A program made the translations under genes and the position numbers. Below, in pieces: positions 22,561-33,187 of a stretch of 64,000 nt of DNA. Location of the stretch: positions 56,982,270 through 57,046,269 of the forward strand of contig CM048846.1 of the NCBI GenBank assembly GCA_026545225.1. Reading direction: 5' to 3'. The DNA comes from Cornus controversa (taxonomy: Eukaryota; Streptophyta; Magnoliopsida; Cornales; Cornaceae). The first letter of the stretch is position 1, and the number at the start of each line of letters is the position of its first letter. Below the pieces are notes generated by a model that saw only the letters and a list, made by a program, of their open reading frames with translations, had not been told where the DNA came from and made no database searches.

Positions 22561-24205
22561 CAATTGGACTTTCTTAGGAACGTGGTTCCTAGATTTATGC
22601 TTTTGAGTGTATAAGTCCTTTAGAAATTTAGCATAGGAGGGAATTTGTTTTATAGCATCTAGGAGAGGTAGATTGATTTAACTTGTTTGAAGATTTCTAT
22701 CATGTCTTGCAATTTCTCTCCTTATTTTTCGAATTGAGAAGGTTCCCCTAATCTTTGAGAAAATGGAACTCGAGGTTCATATGAACCCTCTCGAATTGGA
22801 GTTGATGAGAATTCAGCTTCATTTTCCTTCCCTTTGTCTTTTGGATTATTGGAAGCTTCTTTTGGATTTATAGGACCATTATTTGGATTTATAGGAATCT
22901 TTGAATTTATCAGACGCTCACATTCTTTCTTTCTCAATTTATCAATCGAATTTTCTAACACTCTACCACTCCTTAAAGTAGTAATTGATTAAGCTTGTTC
23001 TTTGTTAAACTCAAAGCAATGAGAAACATCATCAATTGCTTGCACTCCATTAAGGTTCGCCGCCGTTTGGCTAGGCAATTTTTCACCCTCTCGACGATTC
23101 ATTACATTAGCTAGATGTCCCAATTGGGATTCTATCTTTGCAATAGATTGTGAGTGGGCGTTGATCTTTTGGATATTGCTTTCAATGTTGCCTAAAGCAG
23201 CCAAAACCTTTTCGTCAAAACTGGGGTTTCGAGAAGGTGGTTGATTGGGAGTGTAGTAGAAACTCGAATTTGGACTTGGTCGATAAGGTCTAAATTGAAA
23301 TTGAGATTGACCTTGTTATCTATGTGGTCCCCGAGGTCCTTGATATTGACCTTGGTTCTCATATTGGAATTGGTTTTGATCTCTCCATCCGGGATTATAA
23401 GAGTTTTGATATGATCCTTGACCCAGCCTAGAATATAATGCATTTGTTGCTCTTGTGAGAATTCAGGGTATTGCCCTGTATGAGGAAAATCCTTTATATA
23501 ATGAGAAGGAATAGAGCAAAAGGAACACACATCATATATGGGATGAAGAGTAGTGTTAGGAATAGTATGATGGGAAGAAAATAAAAAGACCCAGCTAACA
23601 TGACTTGATCTAGTTTCTTTTCTAGGGCCTCTATCTTCCTATTAGTTGCTTGCTCCTTGCGCATTTCAAAGATGCTTTCTGTTTGGGCGTTAAGAGGAGC
23701 AACTACATTATTCTTCATTTCATTATAAGAACGTTGAGATGAATTTTCACTCTAGTTCTCAAAGAGTATCCACGCTTCATCGGGACTTTTTAGAAAGAAT
23801 GTACCTCCACAACTAGCATCAACCATTTATTTGTGGGATCTCCTAAACCATCATAAAATCCTTGCACCAATTGCCATTTGAGAATAGCATGGTGTGGGCA
23901 TGACCTCAAAAGGTCCTTCATCTTTTTCCAAGTTTCATAAAAAGCTTTTCCTTCCCTTTGAGAGAAATTGATGATAAACTCTCGTTGTATTTTTGCGCAG
24001 GAAGAGATGCATAAGTAGATGGGACGTAAAAATCTCGAAGAATCGCACCTCCGAGTGGGGATGGTAAAATGGAATTTTATTGAACATTTGGATTATCACT
24101 ATTTGCCATAGTTTCTCTCCTATGTTCTCTAAACAATATAGGGTCCTTAGGAATGCTACTACGCTGCCTAAGAGTTCTTTCAAATTCAAGATCACACGGT
24201 AAGAA
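22561..24205 (-). pseudogene. RE1 gag (deleted and frameshifted)
   Basis: The minus strand opens about 24205 with 'LEFERTLRQRSSIPKDPILF', comparable with the gag starts of RE3 and RE6. After 'YVPSTYASLP' (about 24010) roughly 130 codons of the capsid-like region found in RE3 and RE6 are missing. Reading resumes with 'FYETWKKMKDLLRSCPHHA'. Later pieces give 'NRKIEALEKKLDQVM', 'CSIPSHYIKDFPHTGQYPE' (a degraded zinc-knuckle area), 'NAHSQSIAKIESQLGHLANV' and 'SGRVLENSIDKLRKKE'. Several frameshifts and stops interrupt it. Gag would form the virus-like particle. Confidence 0.8.
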
Positions 24206-24436
24206 GGGTAATTATAATGATCTCTTACCTTGCATATGAAAGAACCAAAATCTAAACTATATTCAAAAACAAAAATATAACCACTTAAGTGCAACAAAGT
24301 TGGGTACTCTACTCACAAAGGATCCAAGTTTAAGTCTTCATGCCTTGATTATAATTAAAATTAAAGAATGTAAAGAATGAGTTAAGTTAAAATTTAAACT
24401 AGACTCAATCCTCTAATTTTAGCGATTAAATCATAG

Positions 24437-24454
24437 TCCCCGGCAATGGCGCCA
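24437..24454 (-). other. RE1 primer-binding site (tRNA-Asp)
   Basis: The minus strand reads TGGCGCCATTGCCGGGGA, differing by one base (G to A, at a CpG) from the perfect copy at 51393-51410. It lies six bases inside the 5' LTR end, and is complementary to the 3' end of plant tRNA-Asp, the primer known for Athila-type elements. Confidence 0.85.
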
Positions 24455-24459
24455 AAAAT

Positions 24460-25858
24460 TGGTGTGAGGAGATGTTTCGTAATTTATATTTACCACTCGC
24501 AATAGAACGAATCCTTGAAGGATAGGGCTCTAACTTGAAGGTCTCGATCCCACAGAGACTACGTAGGAATAATTCGCTAAAAGTTGAGGGTTGGTTCTCG
24601 TTTAAATCATAACCGAGTGTTGGTTGTTTTCGTACTCTACTTTAATATCATAGAAGATAATTAAAACATGAATTTTCAGAGAAGAGTAAAGGACTAGGTT
24701 TTAGACTTCACCACTAGCCTCATAGTATGCCATACTTCTAATAAATTGGGAGAATTCATGCAATTATGTACTAAGTGGTGCAAATGGCTTGTGGACTATA
24801 ATGCTACCGTCTAGAGGGTACATGCACCTTAAAATACTATAATCCATCTTCGATACATGTAAATTCCCTACCTACCTACTTACCTAAATACCTTATTAAC
24901 TAAGCGCAGCTAATTTACCATCTCTTAGCATGGACTATGCAAGTCTAGCCATGCATGTTATAGTGAAAACTAATACCAAGCCATCACATGTAATCCTTGT
25001 GAAACTTACAAGTGTTTGAAGATCATGTGAGGAAAATAAATATTCTAAGACAAGAAAGATAAATTACTCACATGAATATGAAGAATTTGTAAACTTATAT
25101 TACTAATAAGGCTCAAGGCAAGCTAAATATACACAAAAATACATAAAAATCTCCAATTCACTAAAGTTAGAACATATTTACAAGACTAGGGTTTCTCAAA
25201 ACCCTAGAGAAGGATTAGTTGATCATGGTGGGCTGGAAGCACTCCATAGACAGAGATGATCACATGCTCAAAATGGTCTTCAAGGCCTTACAAAGCCCTC
25301 TTTGAAGCTTTCCCTCTCTAAAACTTCACTTTTCTCTCTCTAGAATTATATATATGCTCTCTATTACAAGAATTATGATATATTTTATTATTACATATTT
25401 CCTAGCTATATATCTAATTTGAGGCTCAAAATATCACAAAAATTCCGTTCAAGGCTTTATCCAAGCAAAATTGGACAAGTGGCAAGTAAGAAAATATCTA
25501 CAAAAAAATATCTTCTGCATGATTGGGTAATGTATCAAAGTAGGGACTTCGGTGCATCGAAGTTGTGACTTCGATGAATCAATCTCTCATTCTTCTACAG
25601 ATCTTCAACTCTTCAGCTTCCCGAACTCCGGTCTTGACACATCATTCACTATTCCTTGGTGTGAACTTTCCATGAAGCACAATATGACATAGGAATGCGT
25701 TCTTGAACTGATAAAGGAGTCAAATTACGCCAAATTTTGAGTTTGAATCAAAAATCATCAAAAACATAAAAATACGTAAAAACTATACAATATGTGTAGC
25801 TATGGGATTAAAATACATAAGTAAAGGTGTGAGAATGTCTAACATTCAACACTTATCA
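24460..25858 (-). mobile_element. RE1 5' LTR
   Basis: 1399 bp from TGATAAGTGTTGAATG (25858 downward) to CACACCA (24460). It contains the CACCACTAGCCTCAT and 'TCTATTGCGAGTGG' blocks found in the U5 of other LTRs here, and a GATGCATC-type cluster near 25530-25585 now partly mutated. Flanking DNA from 25859 shows no second LTR or PPT. Confidence 0.85.
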
Positions 25859-26450
25859 CTTATTACATGTATGAGTGATAAAATCTATATGTGATTATAT
25901 ATATAGTGATTGGAATGCATGTTAGACATTTATTGAAAATGCATGCATTGAGTGATAGCATGATCATATTTGTGCTAATTATACGTGCATATGTAATTTA
26001 TAAACAGGATGTGACATGTATATAATTATGTGTCAGTGACGTGGGTGCAATGCATGCTAATAACTCATAGTATTTGTATGCATTATATTAAGCATGAAAA
26101 ATACGTGCTAAACTGGAAAATGGTAGGCATATGTGATTTATATGCATGATTTGACATATTCGTGATTATATGCGAGTTTATGTGAGTTAAATGCATGCTA
26201 TCTATATGTAGAAAATGTGTGCATTGGTGAAGCATGAGTAAAATGTGCTTAAGTGAAGTTTGTGAGCATATGTAAGTTTTATGCTATGTTTTACATGTAC
26301 AGGTAATCATACGTGTGGCTTTGTGGAGGTGAAATACATGCCAAGTGTTTTTATAACTAGTTTATGCATTGTGAATCATGAATATTGAATGCTTGATTAT
26401 TATGTGATTAAAATGCATATACGGGGCCATTGTGAGGAAACGGGGAAAAG

Positions 26451-26745
26451 TGGCCATGTTATCTAGAGTAGGTCAATACTCAATGAGGGTGTTTGAGTGG
26501 TCAAATCACCTAGAGGAAGTAAATTCTCAATGATAGCAGAATAATCACCTTGGAGTAGGTAAATACTCGGTGAGAATTCAAATAGTGGTCAAATCACCTA
26601 GAGGAGGTAAATTCTCGGTGATAGTAGAATAACCACCTCGGAGTAGGTAAATACTCGGTGGGAATTCAAAAATGGGTCAAGTCATCTGGAGGAAGTAAAT
26701 TCTCGGTGACGATGGTTAAGTCACCTAGAGTAGGTACATTTTAAG
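26451..26745 (+). repeat. 88-bp tandem repeat built of hairpin half-units
   Basis: TCAAATCACC at 26501 recurs at 26589 and (as TCAAGTCATC) at 26677, exactly 88 bp apart each time, with partial copies on either side. Each unit holds two related halves of the form TCACCTAGAG..GTAAATTCTCGGTGA, whose ends TCACC…GGTGA pair as an imperfect stem. Confidence 0.85.
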
Positions 26746-27639
26746 TCACATTGTTGGAGTTATGTGGGAAGTGTCCCAGGTCACATAATTGGTCAAAATC
26801 ATGTTAGGGTTTCGGATTGAGTCCGAGAGGGAGATAAGTGTATGAAATTGCTTATATATTAATTATGAAACATGATATATGTTTAATGCATTTTTATATA
26901 TGCGTTATGTAATAATTGATTTACATTGTTTTATATAAATGCTTAGGCATATATGTTCTATTTATATATTGAGGTTTGATGTTACTGCTTGTTAAGCATG
27001 TTGCATAGGTTAAATGCATCTTCATTGCATTCGAGGTTTGCTACTTGTAAAGTAGGGAATATGGTAGTTGATTTGCTTTACTTATATTAATGCCTAGAGA
27101 TTTGTACATATGTTCTATATACATATTGATATTGAATTTTTATTACTATTGAGCATGTTGAAAATGATTTTGAAAATCATGTGTAATAGATTTCATATGT
27201 TCATATGTGCTAAAATTGTCATATGCATTGTTGTTTCATATATGCTAGATGGAGCATTATTTAAATATTGTGATATATTTTAATGTTATATTTTTTAGAA
27301 TATGTGAGGACCGACTTGCTGCAAGAGTGATAGTATATTCAACATACCTTGTTGGGCTTTGTGCTCACCCCCCCCCCCCCCAGTTTTTGCAAGTATTACT
27401 GATTATGGAGTCAGTTAGGGGACTGATAGTACCGATTGCAGAGGTAACATTTAAATTCCTTAGAATTTACTGTATGTCCAGGATAGTGGATATAAGTTTT
27501 ACTTTTGGATTAAATGTATAAGACATATATATTGATTAGATTTCTTCTAGTTGCATTGTACACATTTGATATATATATGTGAGACAGGCATTCAAGGACT
27601 AAGTCATATTTCAATTGTATTATACATGTTGTAGGAATG

Positions 27640-27800
27640 ATGAAGGGGACACATGCCAAAAAGTGTCCATTTTGAATTTAAGATGTGAACGATGGGGGGG
27701 TCACGTGCCCAAAAGTGTCCATTTTGAATTTAAGATGCAAATGATGGGGGGAACACGTGCCCAAAGTGTCCATTTTGAATTTGAAGTGTGAATGACATAT
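27640..27800 (+). repeat. 51-52-bp tandem repeat, three copies
   Basis: GTGTCCATTTTGAATTT begins at 27663, 27715 and 27766. Each copy is preceded by CACGTGCCCAAA or CACATGCCAAAA and followed by a GATGGGGGG-like purine run. Confidence 0.85.
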
Positions 27801-27946
27801 ACAATGATTTGTATTTGAATTGGGGATGTACAATCTTCTTGATAAATATAAAAATTGGGATTGTATGATCAGGTTGTAATTATTGTGAGAGGTTGTTCTC
27901 AGGGTTCACACCTCAATTTTCGGGACTTGAGAATCGGGGTGTGACA

Positions 27947-29176
27947 CAAATATCATAAGAATCCCAAATAAGCTTAGAGAACACGCACCCTTAACATCAA
28001 ATTCTTTAAATCAGAATAAAAAAATCAAATTTGATGAAAAAAATAGAAGTTTAATTAATTAACAAAATATAAATCAAAACATCTTTATCAAATCACATAT
28101 TCTGGGAATCTCAACCCTAACCAATGAAATTGAACTTCTTCTTTTAAAAATTTCAGAGCTTCATAGTTATATGGCCTTTGTAAATTGCCTTTCTTGCCGG
28201 GGGTGGAGCGATGGATCACAAACAAGTCTCCGATCATGAGTAGGAACTAGGTTTATTTGCTTTGAACCGTAGAATATTAAGAATCATATATGAACTGTAA
28301 AAAGGTCTCATCATTTTATGTTCGTGTCAAACAGGAGGGGTTATTATAGGAATTAAGAAAAGTTCTATTAAACCAAAAACAACTTCTCCTATTTTCCTAG
28401 GAGAGCATTTTAAGGAAGCTGGTAGTTACTAGTGTCCTCAAAACACTCTTCTAGAGCTTGAAGCTCTTTTGTACTTGGAATGCAAAGAGTTCAAAGAATT
28501 GGTTTTGAGCTCTAAAAGCCAAAAAACATATTCCTAAAAGCTAATCCAAATAGTGTCATAGTATATTCTAAGACTTGGGTTGCTCAAATAATAAATTGAT
28601 ATATATATTTTTTAATTTTGTATCTTAGCCCTTATAGAAACTTGAGCCATTGACCTTCTTCTATGAAAGACGAAGAAGTACCACTAGACAACGGACTATG
28701 TAAAAATCCATCCATTACTCAAGCTCATAATGCCATGATGAGAATATTTGATCCATATCTTGTGTGCATGTTAAAGCATTAATTGAGAGGATGTTGAGCT
28801 TGAATAGTAATGACAAGGTATTACGCACTAATTAAACACTAACACACAAGTAAAAATACATCTATTTATGTGGGTCATATCACTATGTGTTAATGTTGAA
28901 TTAGTGAGTGATACCATGTCATCATTATTTCTAAAAGTGTTTCTCCAAAGTAGAGCCACTTCTATAACAAGTAAGCTTATAATTTTTATTATTATTATTA
29001 TTATTGCAATAGATCTACTTTCAGTTTTCTTTATAGGAATTTCAAAAGTATTTACTTAAAATTAGCTATATATTCGAATATACCAAATCACTTTTTTCAT
29101 TAAATAAATAAATAAATAATACTCACCTCAGCAATTAAAGAAAATTTCCAAATATTTAGTGCAACTATTGATGAAC
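27947..29176. other. Non-coding AT-rich stretch
   Basis: I see no gene, RNA gene or clear element. An (ATT)n microsatellite lies at about 28986-29006 and AAATAAATAAAT at about 29103-29117. Confidence 0.5.
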
Positions 29177-29530
29177 CTAAAGGAGGAGGGGGTGAATAGG
29201 CACTTCGATTTTTCTTCCTCATAATGCAAGTTTGGCTGTAAAATTCAATCACACATTTTGACCCAATTGTTTATAGAGGAAAACCAGGGTGGGGTAAAAA
29301 ACCTCATGGCCCTCGGGCCCGAACTGAGCTCCACTATGTTTGAAAGGGTAGTATAGTAAATGTCCAAACACTCTTTCACTCACTCATCTCACCACATAAT
29401 CACTCCAGCTCTTAACCTAGTTCACAGCCTCCCTAGGCCTGAACCACTCTCACCAACTCTCACAACAGCTTTTCAGCTCTCAACCCAGCCCAGGCTTCCT
29501 AAAGCCCAAGCTATCTCTCACCAATCTCAC
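29177..29530 (-). repeat. Copia-like repeat, minus copy of the inverted pair
   Basis: Reverse complement of the 6053-6425 repeat, beginning (on plus) GGAGGAGGGGGTGAATAGGC. Sequence is shared through AACTGAGCTCCACTATG and GGGTAGTATAGTA. It continues directly into an array of CCAAATTAGCAA units, the complement of the TGCTGA-rich tract near the plus copy. Confidence 0.6.
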
Positions 29531-29548
29531 CATAATCACTCACACTTC

Positions 29549-29645
29549 CCCAAATCAGCAAACAGAAATTCCAAATCAGCAATATTAATTCCAAATTAGC
29601 AAAATAATTCCAAATTAGCAATATAATTCCAAATTAGCAAAGTTG
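29549..29645 (-). repeat. 19-20-bp tandem repeat
   Basis: ATTCCAAAT(T/C)AGCAA units begin at 29568, 29588, 29607 and 29626. The minus strand reads TTGCTAATTTGGAAT, the same theme as 4920-5570. The 300 bp after it (29646-29949) shows nothing recognisable. Confidence 0.75.
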
Positions 29646-29949
29646 CAATTAATCCATCACAAAGCATCAACAACTAAGGAGCTCAAAAATATATTTATAT
29701 TCAGCAACAGTGGTTTGAAAAGCTACAAAGATTTAGCATGTAAGAAACAAATTCAGAAAACATAATTTGGGGAAAATAAATGATCAACATTCAATAATTG
29801 AAAATTCATTAAATTAGAATCAACATATATAGATATTCTACCAACAGTGTCCTTGTGAGAAGTGAATGAAAGTAAATAGGAAGGATGATACCAAGTATTT
29901 GTGAACAGAGGTTTGGTGTGTGAACGATGAAGACAAATAGCAAGATTCA

Positions 29950-30180
29950 GTATATAACATCACCGAGTAACAAATCAGAGTCTCAAAGCTTGAGATCTTT
30001 GAATCCAACTCAAAGAATCAACGTATAGCATCGTCGAAGAACAAATCAAAGTCTCAAAGCTTGAGATCATACAATTCAAAGAATCAGAGTATAGTATCAT
30101 TGAAGAACAAATCAGAGTCTCAAAGCTTAAAATCATTGAATCCAATTCAAACAATCAAAGTATAGCATCGTCGAAGAACA
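29950..30180 (+). repeat. 66-71-bp tandem repeat, about 3.3 copies
   Basis: AACAAATCAGAGTCTCAAAG recurs at 29969, 30040 (one change) and 30106, and the trailing TATAGCATCGTCGAAGAACA at 30161 starts a fourth. From 30181 to 31364 there is only non-coding AT-rich DNA, with a (TC)n run at about 30361-30379. Confidence 0.8.
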
Positions 30181-31364
30181 CAAGCCCCAAACAGAACACC
30201 CACCTTAATATGTCGCTGCACACACTATATTAAAACTCAAACACATGAGAACCCAAGTCGCCAGATGGCCATAGATTCCTCTCCCAATTGATCACTCTCT
30301 CTGTATACACTTCTTCTCTGTAAAAAACTTTCAGTCATCACCGATTTTCTCACACACAGTTTCTCTCTCTCTCTCTCTAAACTATATCAGTCTTTATTGC
30401 GTTCTCTTACCCTCTATTCTACACTTCTCACACACATTTTTCTTCTGATAAGGCATAGTGTCGAGATACCTTTGTGGCCACACAAAAAGATTTGTATATA
30501 TAAAAAAATATTATTTTATTAAGTTGTGAAACCCTAGTGACTTAATTTCCAAAACTACCCTACACTTTGTTGCCCTAAAAATAATTCCCAAAATGATTTT
30601 CTTTGAGAAGTTGACAGAATTGCCCCTACAATTAGGTTAGTGCAAATACATGGAAAAATATAATGGAGCAAGGCAATTAATTAAAATTCATATAATATAA
30701 AATTACATTAAAACTTGGGCAAACATACTCAAGGGCTTCCCGGACTATCAACTATGTTACCCCTTAACTTTGGAGTACAAAATTTTCCGAAGGATAGAGA
30801 TGATTAACTACAAAATTAAAATTATTTAAATATATTTTTCAAGCCACAAGCCTAATTTAGTAGGGACATTTATATCTTTTAATTAACAATCCTAGTTAAC
30901 TTTGATTCCTCACAAGTTTACTTGGGTGCTCCTATTTAACCATTAAATATTCAAAAATTAACATATAATCCGCATAATTAAATTCCATGAAATAAATTTC
31001 CTAACAATTTAGAAACATTTATAATATTACAGAAAATATTGCCCACTAGTTTTAAAAGAGGGATAAATTTCAAAATTACGGAAAGCAAATTGGGCTTTTG
31101 GTAAATATCACCCAACTTTCAGTATCCATGAAATTTTCCCTGCAATAATATTATATGAAATTCAAATTTGGAACAGTTATTACAAGCTACTAAGATACCC
31201 TTTGTATAAAATAACTTCTGTATAACAATGCATGTATATTGATCACTTAGATGATTGGGATAATGGAAAGCACTAGGGAGGAGAGTACGGACTAGATATG
31301 CAAGGTGACAACATATAACAATTATGGACTATATATAGAGAAGTTGATGGAGATTAGATATGTT

Positions 31365-32714
31365 CTAGTCTAGAGAGTAGCAAATGTCTTTGAAAGAAGA
31401 TAAATTGTCCCTGAAAAGAGGAATGAAAGCATCTATGCTTCCATCACCTATGAAGGATGGGATAATAAATATCATGCCCTCTGTGGGAAAATATGATGGC
31501 ATGAAAATGAAAGGGCATCCTCCTCCAAAATCTAGGTCATAGAAAGGAAAACGTAACCAGCTATCAACCTCCAAGTTGGGGCATAGCGTAGACTTATTCA
31601 TGTCTGCAGTGGGAATGAGGTCTTCTTCTTCCGCCTTGTGACTTGCAAAGTCGATAAAAGATCTGAAGTAGTTGTTGTTCACCTTTGTGATCGAGTCATG
31701 GATGAGCTTGGCAGCATAAGGCAATGGCTCATGCAAAAGGTCCTTCACCCTGGCACTTGGGAAAGCCCAGAGCACCAAGTTACCAAAGTACTCATTGGGT
31801 ACTTGAGGATTCAATCGCTTGCGTCCATTAACTGATATCCGTATGTGGGTAGTTTGGACCTCACTTAGTGCACGAGCCTTTGTGATGGCTCTCCATAGAT
31901 GAGCAATCAAGCTCTCAAAAGTGCTATAAGGCTTGCTACTATTGTTCATTGAAGAAGCCTTGGCCTTGAGCTTGGCAAGCAACTCTAATGTAAAATGAGC
32001 TTTGTGCACTACAATGTCTTTGAGAATACTAATATCATTATGATCATATAGTGGATAATGAAAATCCTTATTGGCTTTCTGTTTGCTCTTAAACTCGACT
32101 CCTCTATGCTCAAACTCCAAATGAGGAGGATCTCTAGGGGAGAAAATGGCACGATCATGCAAGGGATGAAGTACTGGATTAATAATGTCAAGTACTCCAC
32201 GACAGGCTTGGCCCCATGCAACCAAGAAATTGCTGACAGATTGGCCATCAGCAACAAAATGGTGAGTTGTGAAGCCAACCACCAATGAGCCACAAGTGAA
32301 CCTTGTCAGTTGAATTTGCATCAACTCCTCTACCCCTTCCAAGCTAGGGTGAAGGTGGAGCAAAGATTCAGAAGGCTTGAAGGGCATGGCTTGATCGAGG
32401 CTGCTATCAACCGATGCCTCCACAAACCTTACGCCTTCATCATTGAGAAGAATATTGACAATATCACCTTTGTCATCTTTGCCAAACCTTCCAGCCCATT
32501 CCCTAAAGACCGATAAGGCCTTTTGAAGACCTAGCTCAATGGTTGCATTAGATGGGGTTGGTGCGCGATAGGCATAAATAATAGCTATGTGGGTGTTGTA
32601 CGTGACCTTATCAAAGATGGTAAGAGGAATGTAGTCTGTGGTTGGAGTTGGGGGAGATGTGGCTAATTGGTAAGATGGCTTAAGGATTCTTGTGCTCTCT
32701 TTCTGCACCTTCAT
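31365..32714 (-). CDS. BAHD acyltransferase, hydroxycinnamoyl-CoA:amine type
   Basis: An intact single-exon frame of 449 codons, full length for BAHD enzymes, which move acyl groups from CoA thioesters to alcohols or amines in the cytosol. The catalytic HxxxD box is H152-F-V-A-D156 in 'TTHHFVADGQS'. The structural DFGWG box appears as DFGGG (395-399), with Trp replaced by Gly. Other family marks are 'SVFREWAGRF' (68-77), 'TFESLIAHLWRAITKAR' (265-281) and 'FGNLVLWAFP' (310-319). The N-terminus MKVQKESTRILKPSY and the 'PFIFMPSYFPTEGM' stretch resemble agmatine, putrescine and tryptamine hydroxycinnamoyltransferases, which make phenolamides for defence. Substrate is inferred only. I chose the ATG at 32714; the frame extends six codons upstream but only to a TTG. 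It is the only intact host gene recognised, and lies between transposon remnants. Confidence 0.93.
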   Translation of the reverse strand: MKVQKESTRILKPSYQLATSPPTPTTDYIPLTIFDKVTYNTHIAIIYAYRAPTPSNATIELGLQKALSVFREWAGRFGKDDKGDIVNILLNDEGVRFVEASVDSSLDQAMPFKPSESLLHLHPSLEGVEELMQIQLTRFTCGSLVVGFTTHHFVADGQSVSNFLVAWGQACRGVLDIINPVLHPLHDRAIFSPRDPPHLEFEHRGVEFKSKQKANKDFHYPLYDHNDISILKDIVVHKAHFTLELLAKLKAKASSMNNSSKPYSTFESLIAHLWRAITKARALSEVQTTHIRISVNGRKRLNPQVPNEYFGNLVLWAFPSARVKDLLHEPLPYAAKLIHDSITKVNNNYFRSFIDFASHKAEEEDLIPTADMNKSTLCPNLEVDSWLRFPFYDLDFGGGCPFIFMPSYFPTEGMIFIIPSFIGDGSIDAFIPLFRDNLSSFKDICYSLD

Positions 32715-32768
32715 GGTTATGAAGATTAACAAGTAGTATTGTTATGACTGTCAATCTTTTGCTTTGGC

Positions 32769-32775
32769 TATATAT
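32769..32775 (-). promoter_or_regulatory. Candidate TATA box of the BAHD gene
   Basis: The gene strand reads CATATATATAGCC, about 55-60 bp before the ATG, implying a 5' leader of roughly 25-30 bases. It is AT-rich DNA, so chance matches are easy. Confidence 0.4.
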
Positions 32776-32924
32776 ATGTGTGTGTGGGAAGCGGGGTCGA
32801 AGATGATTGATATATGGAAGGTCTATTTGATAAATTTCATCAAGGCGTAACATGGGTTTATATACTAAAATCCTGCAGCATATTAATTATAAGTTGTTGT
32901 CTATTATTAGCAGTCACAGTCCAA

Positions 32925-33187
32925 GATATTATCATTATTATTATCTTGGTGCAAGGTTCGTGGAAATTGTCTGATATGAGCATATCCATAAACTAGATAT
33001 TATCATTATTATTGCCGAACGAGCTTGCCATAAACAAAATATTATCATTATTATTGTGGGATTATCTTGCCATAAAAATAATTGCCCTCTTCTCATCTAC
33101 AAATTATGGTTTGATAAAGAGCTGTAATTAATGTTAATGGAATGGCGGATATGATTTTCCATAAGCAGTATATTATCATTATTATTG
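32925..33187 (-). repeat. 29-bp direct repeats upstream of the BAHD gene
   Basis: Three units (32986-33014, 33028-33056, 33159-33187) are each exactly 29 bp: CCATAA, five variable bases, then ATATTATCATTATTATTG. A fourth partial copy (core only) is at 32925-32942, and a loose CTTGCCATAAAAATAATTG lies at 33067-33085. On the gene strand the core is CAATAATAATGATAATAT, holding a GATAAT box. They lie 211-473 bp before the ATG. Confidence 0.85.

Larger units (their letters stand above)
6430..25858 (-). mobile_element. RE1: Athila-like Ty3/gypsy element, interrupted by RE2
   Basis: All parts are in order on the minus strand: 5' LTR (25858-24460), tRNA-Asp PBS (24454-24437), gag (about 24205-22561), protease and RT start (22560-21596), an intruding plus-strand element (13093-21595), rest of RT, RNase H and integrase (13092-10808), a palindrome-bearing spacer, an env-position ORF (9960-8735), a 3' non-coding domain, PPT (7104-7091) and a truncated 3' LTR (7090-6430). 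Every reading frame is broken, so the element is defective. Gag lacks about 130 codons, and RT lacks about 130 codons at the RE2 junction. Confidence 0.85.
25859..27946 (+). repeat. LTR-like AT-rich region ending GGGGTGTGACA
   Basis: No gene is present. The ends resemble a Ty3/gypsy LTR (…GAGAATCGGGGTGTGACA at the right). It contains an 88-bp tandem repeat (26451-26745), a C12-13 run near 27369-27381 and a 51-52-bp tandem repeat (27640-27800). No PBS follows, so a solo LTR or 3' LTR is likely. The left boundary is uncertain. Confidence 0.4.

Noticed and set aside
27249..27521. 90-codon open frame crossing a C-run
   Set aside because: It includes a homopolymer of 12-13 C and LTR-like DNA, with no protein motif.
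32009..32293. Second open frame within the BAHD gene
   Set aside because: It overlaps the intact frame on the same strand and has no homology I recognise; a shadow frame.
32715..32732. Six extra N-terminal codons on the BAHD frame
   Set aside because: The extension begins at TTG, not ATG. The ATG at 32714 gives the usual BAHD N-terminus (MKVQ…).
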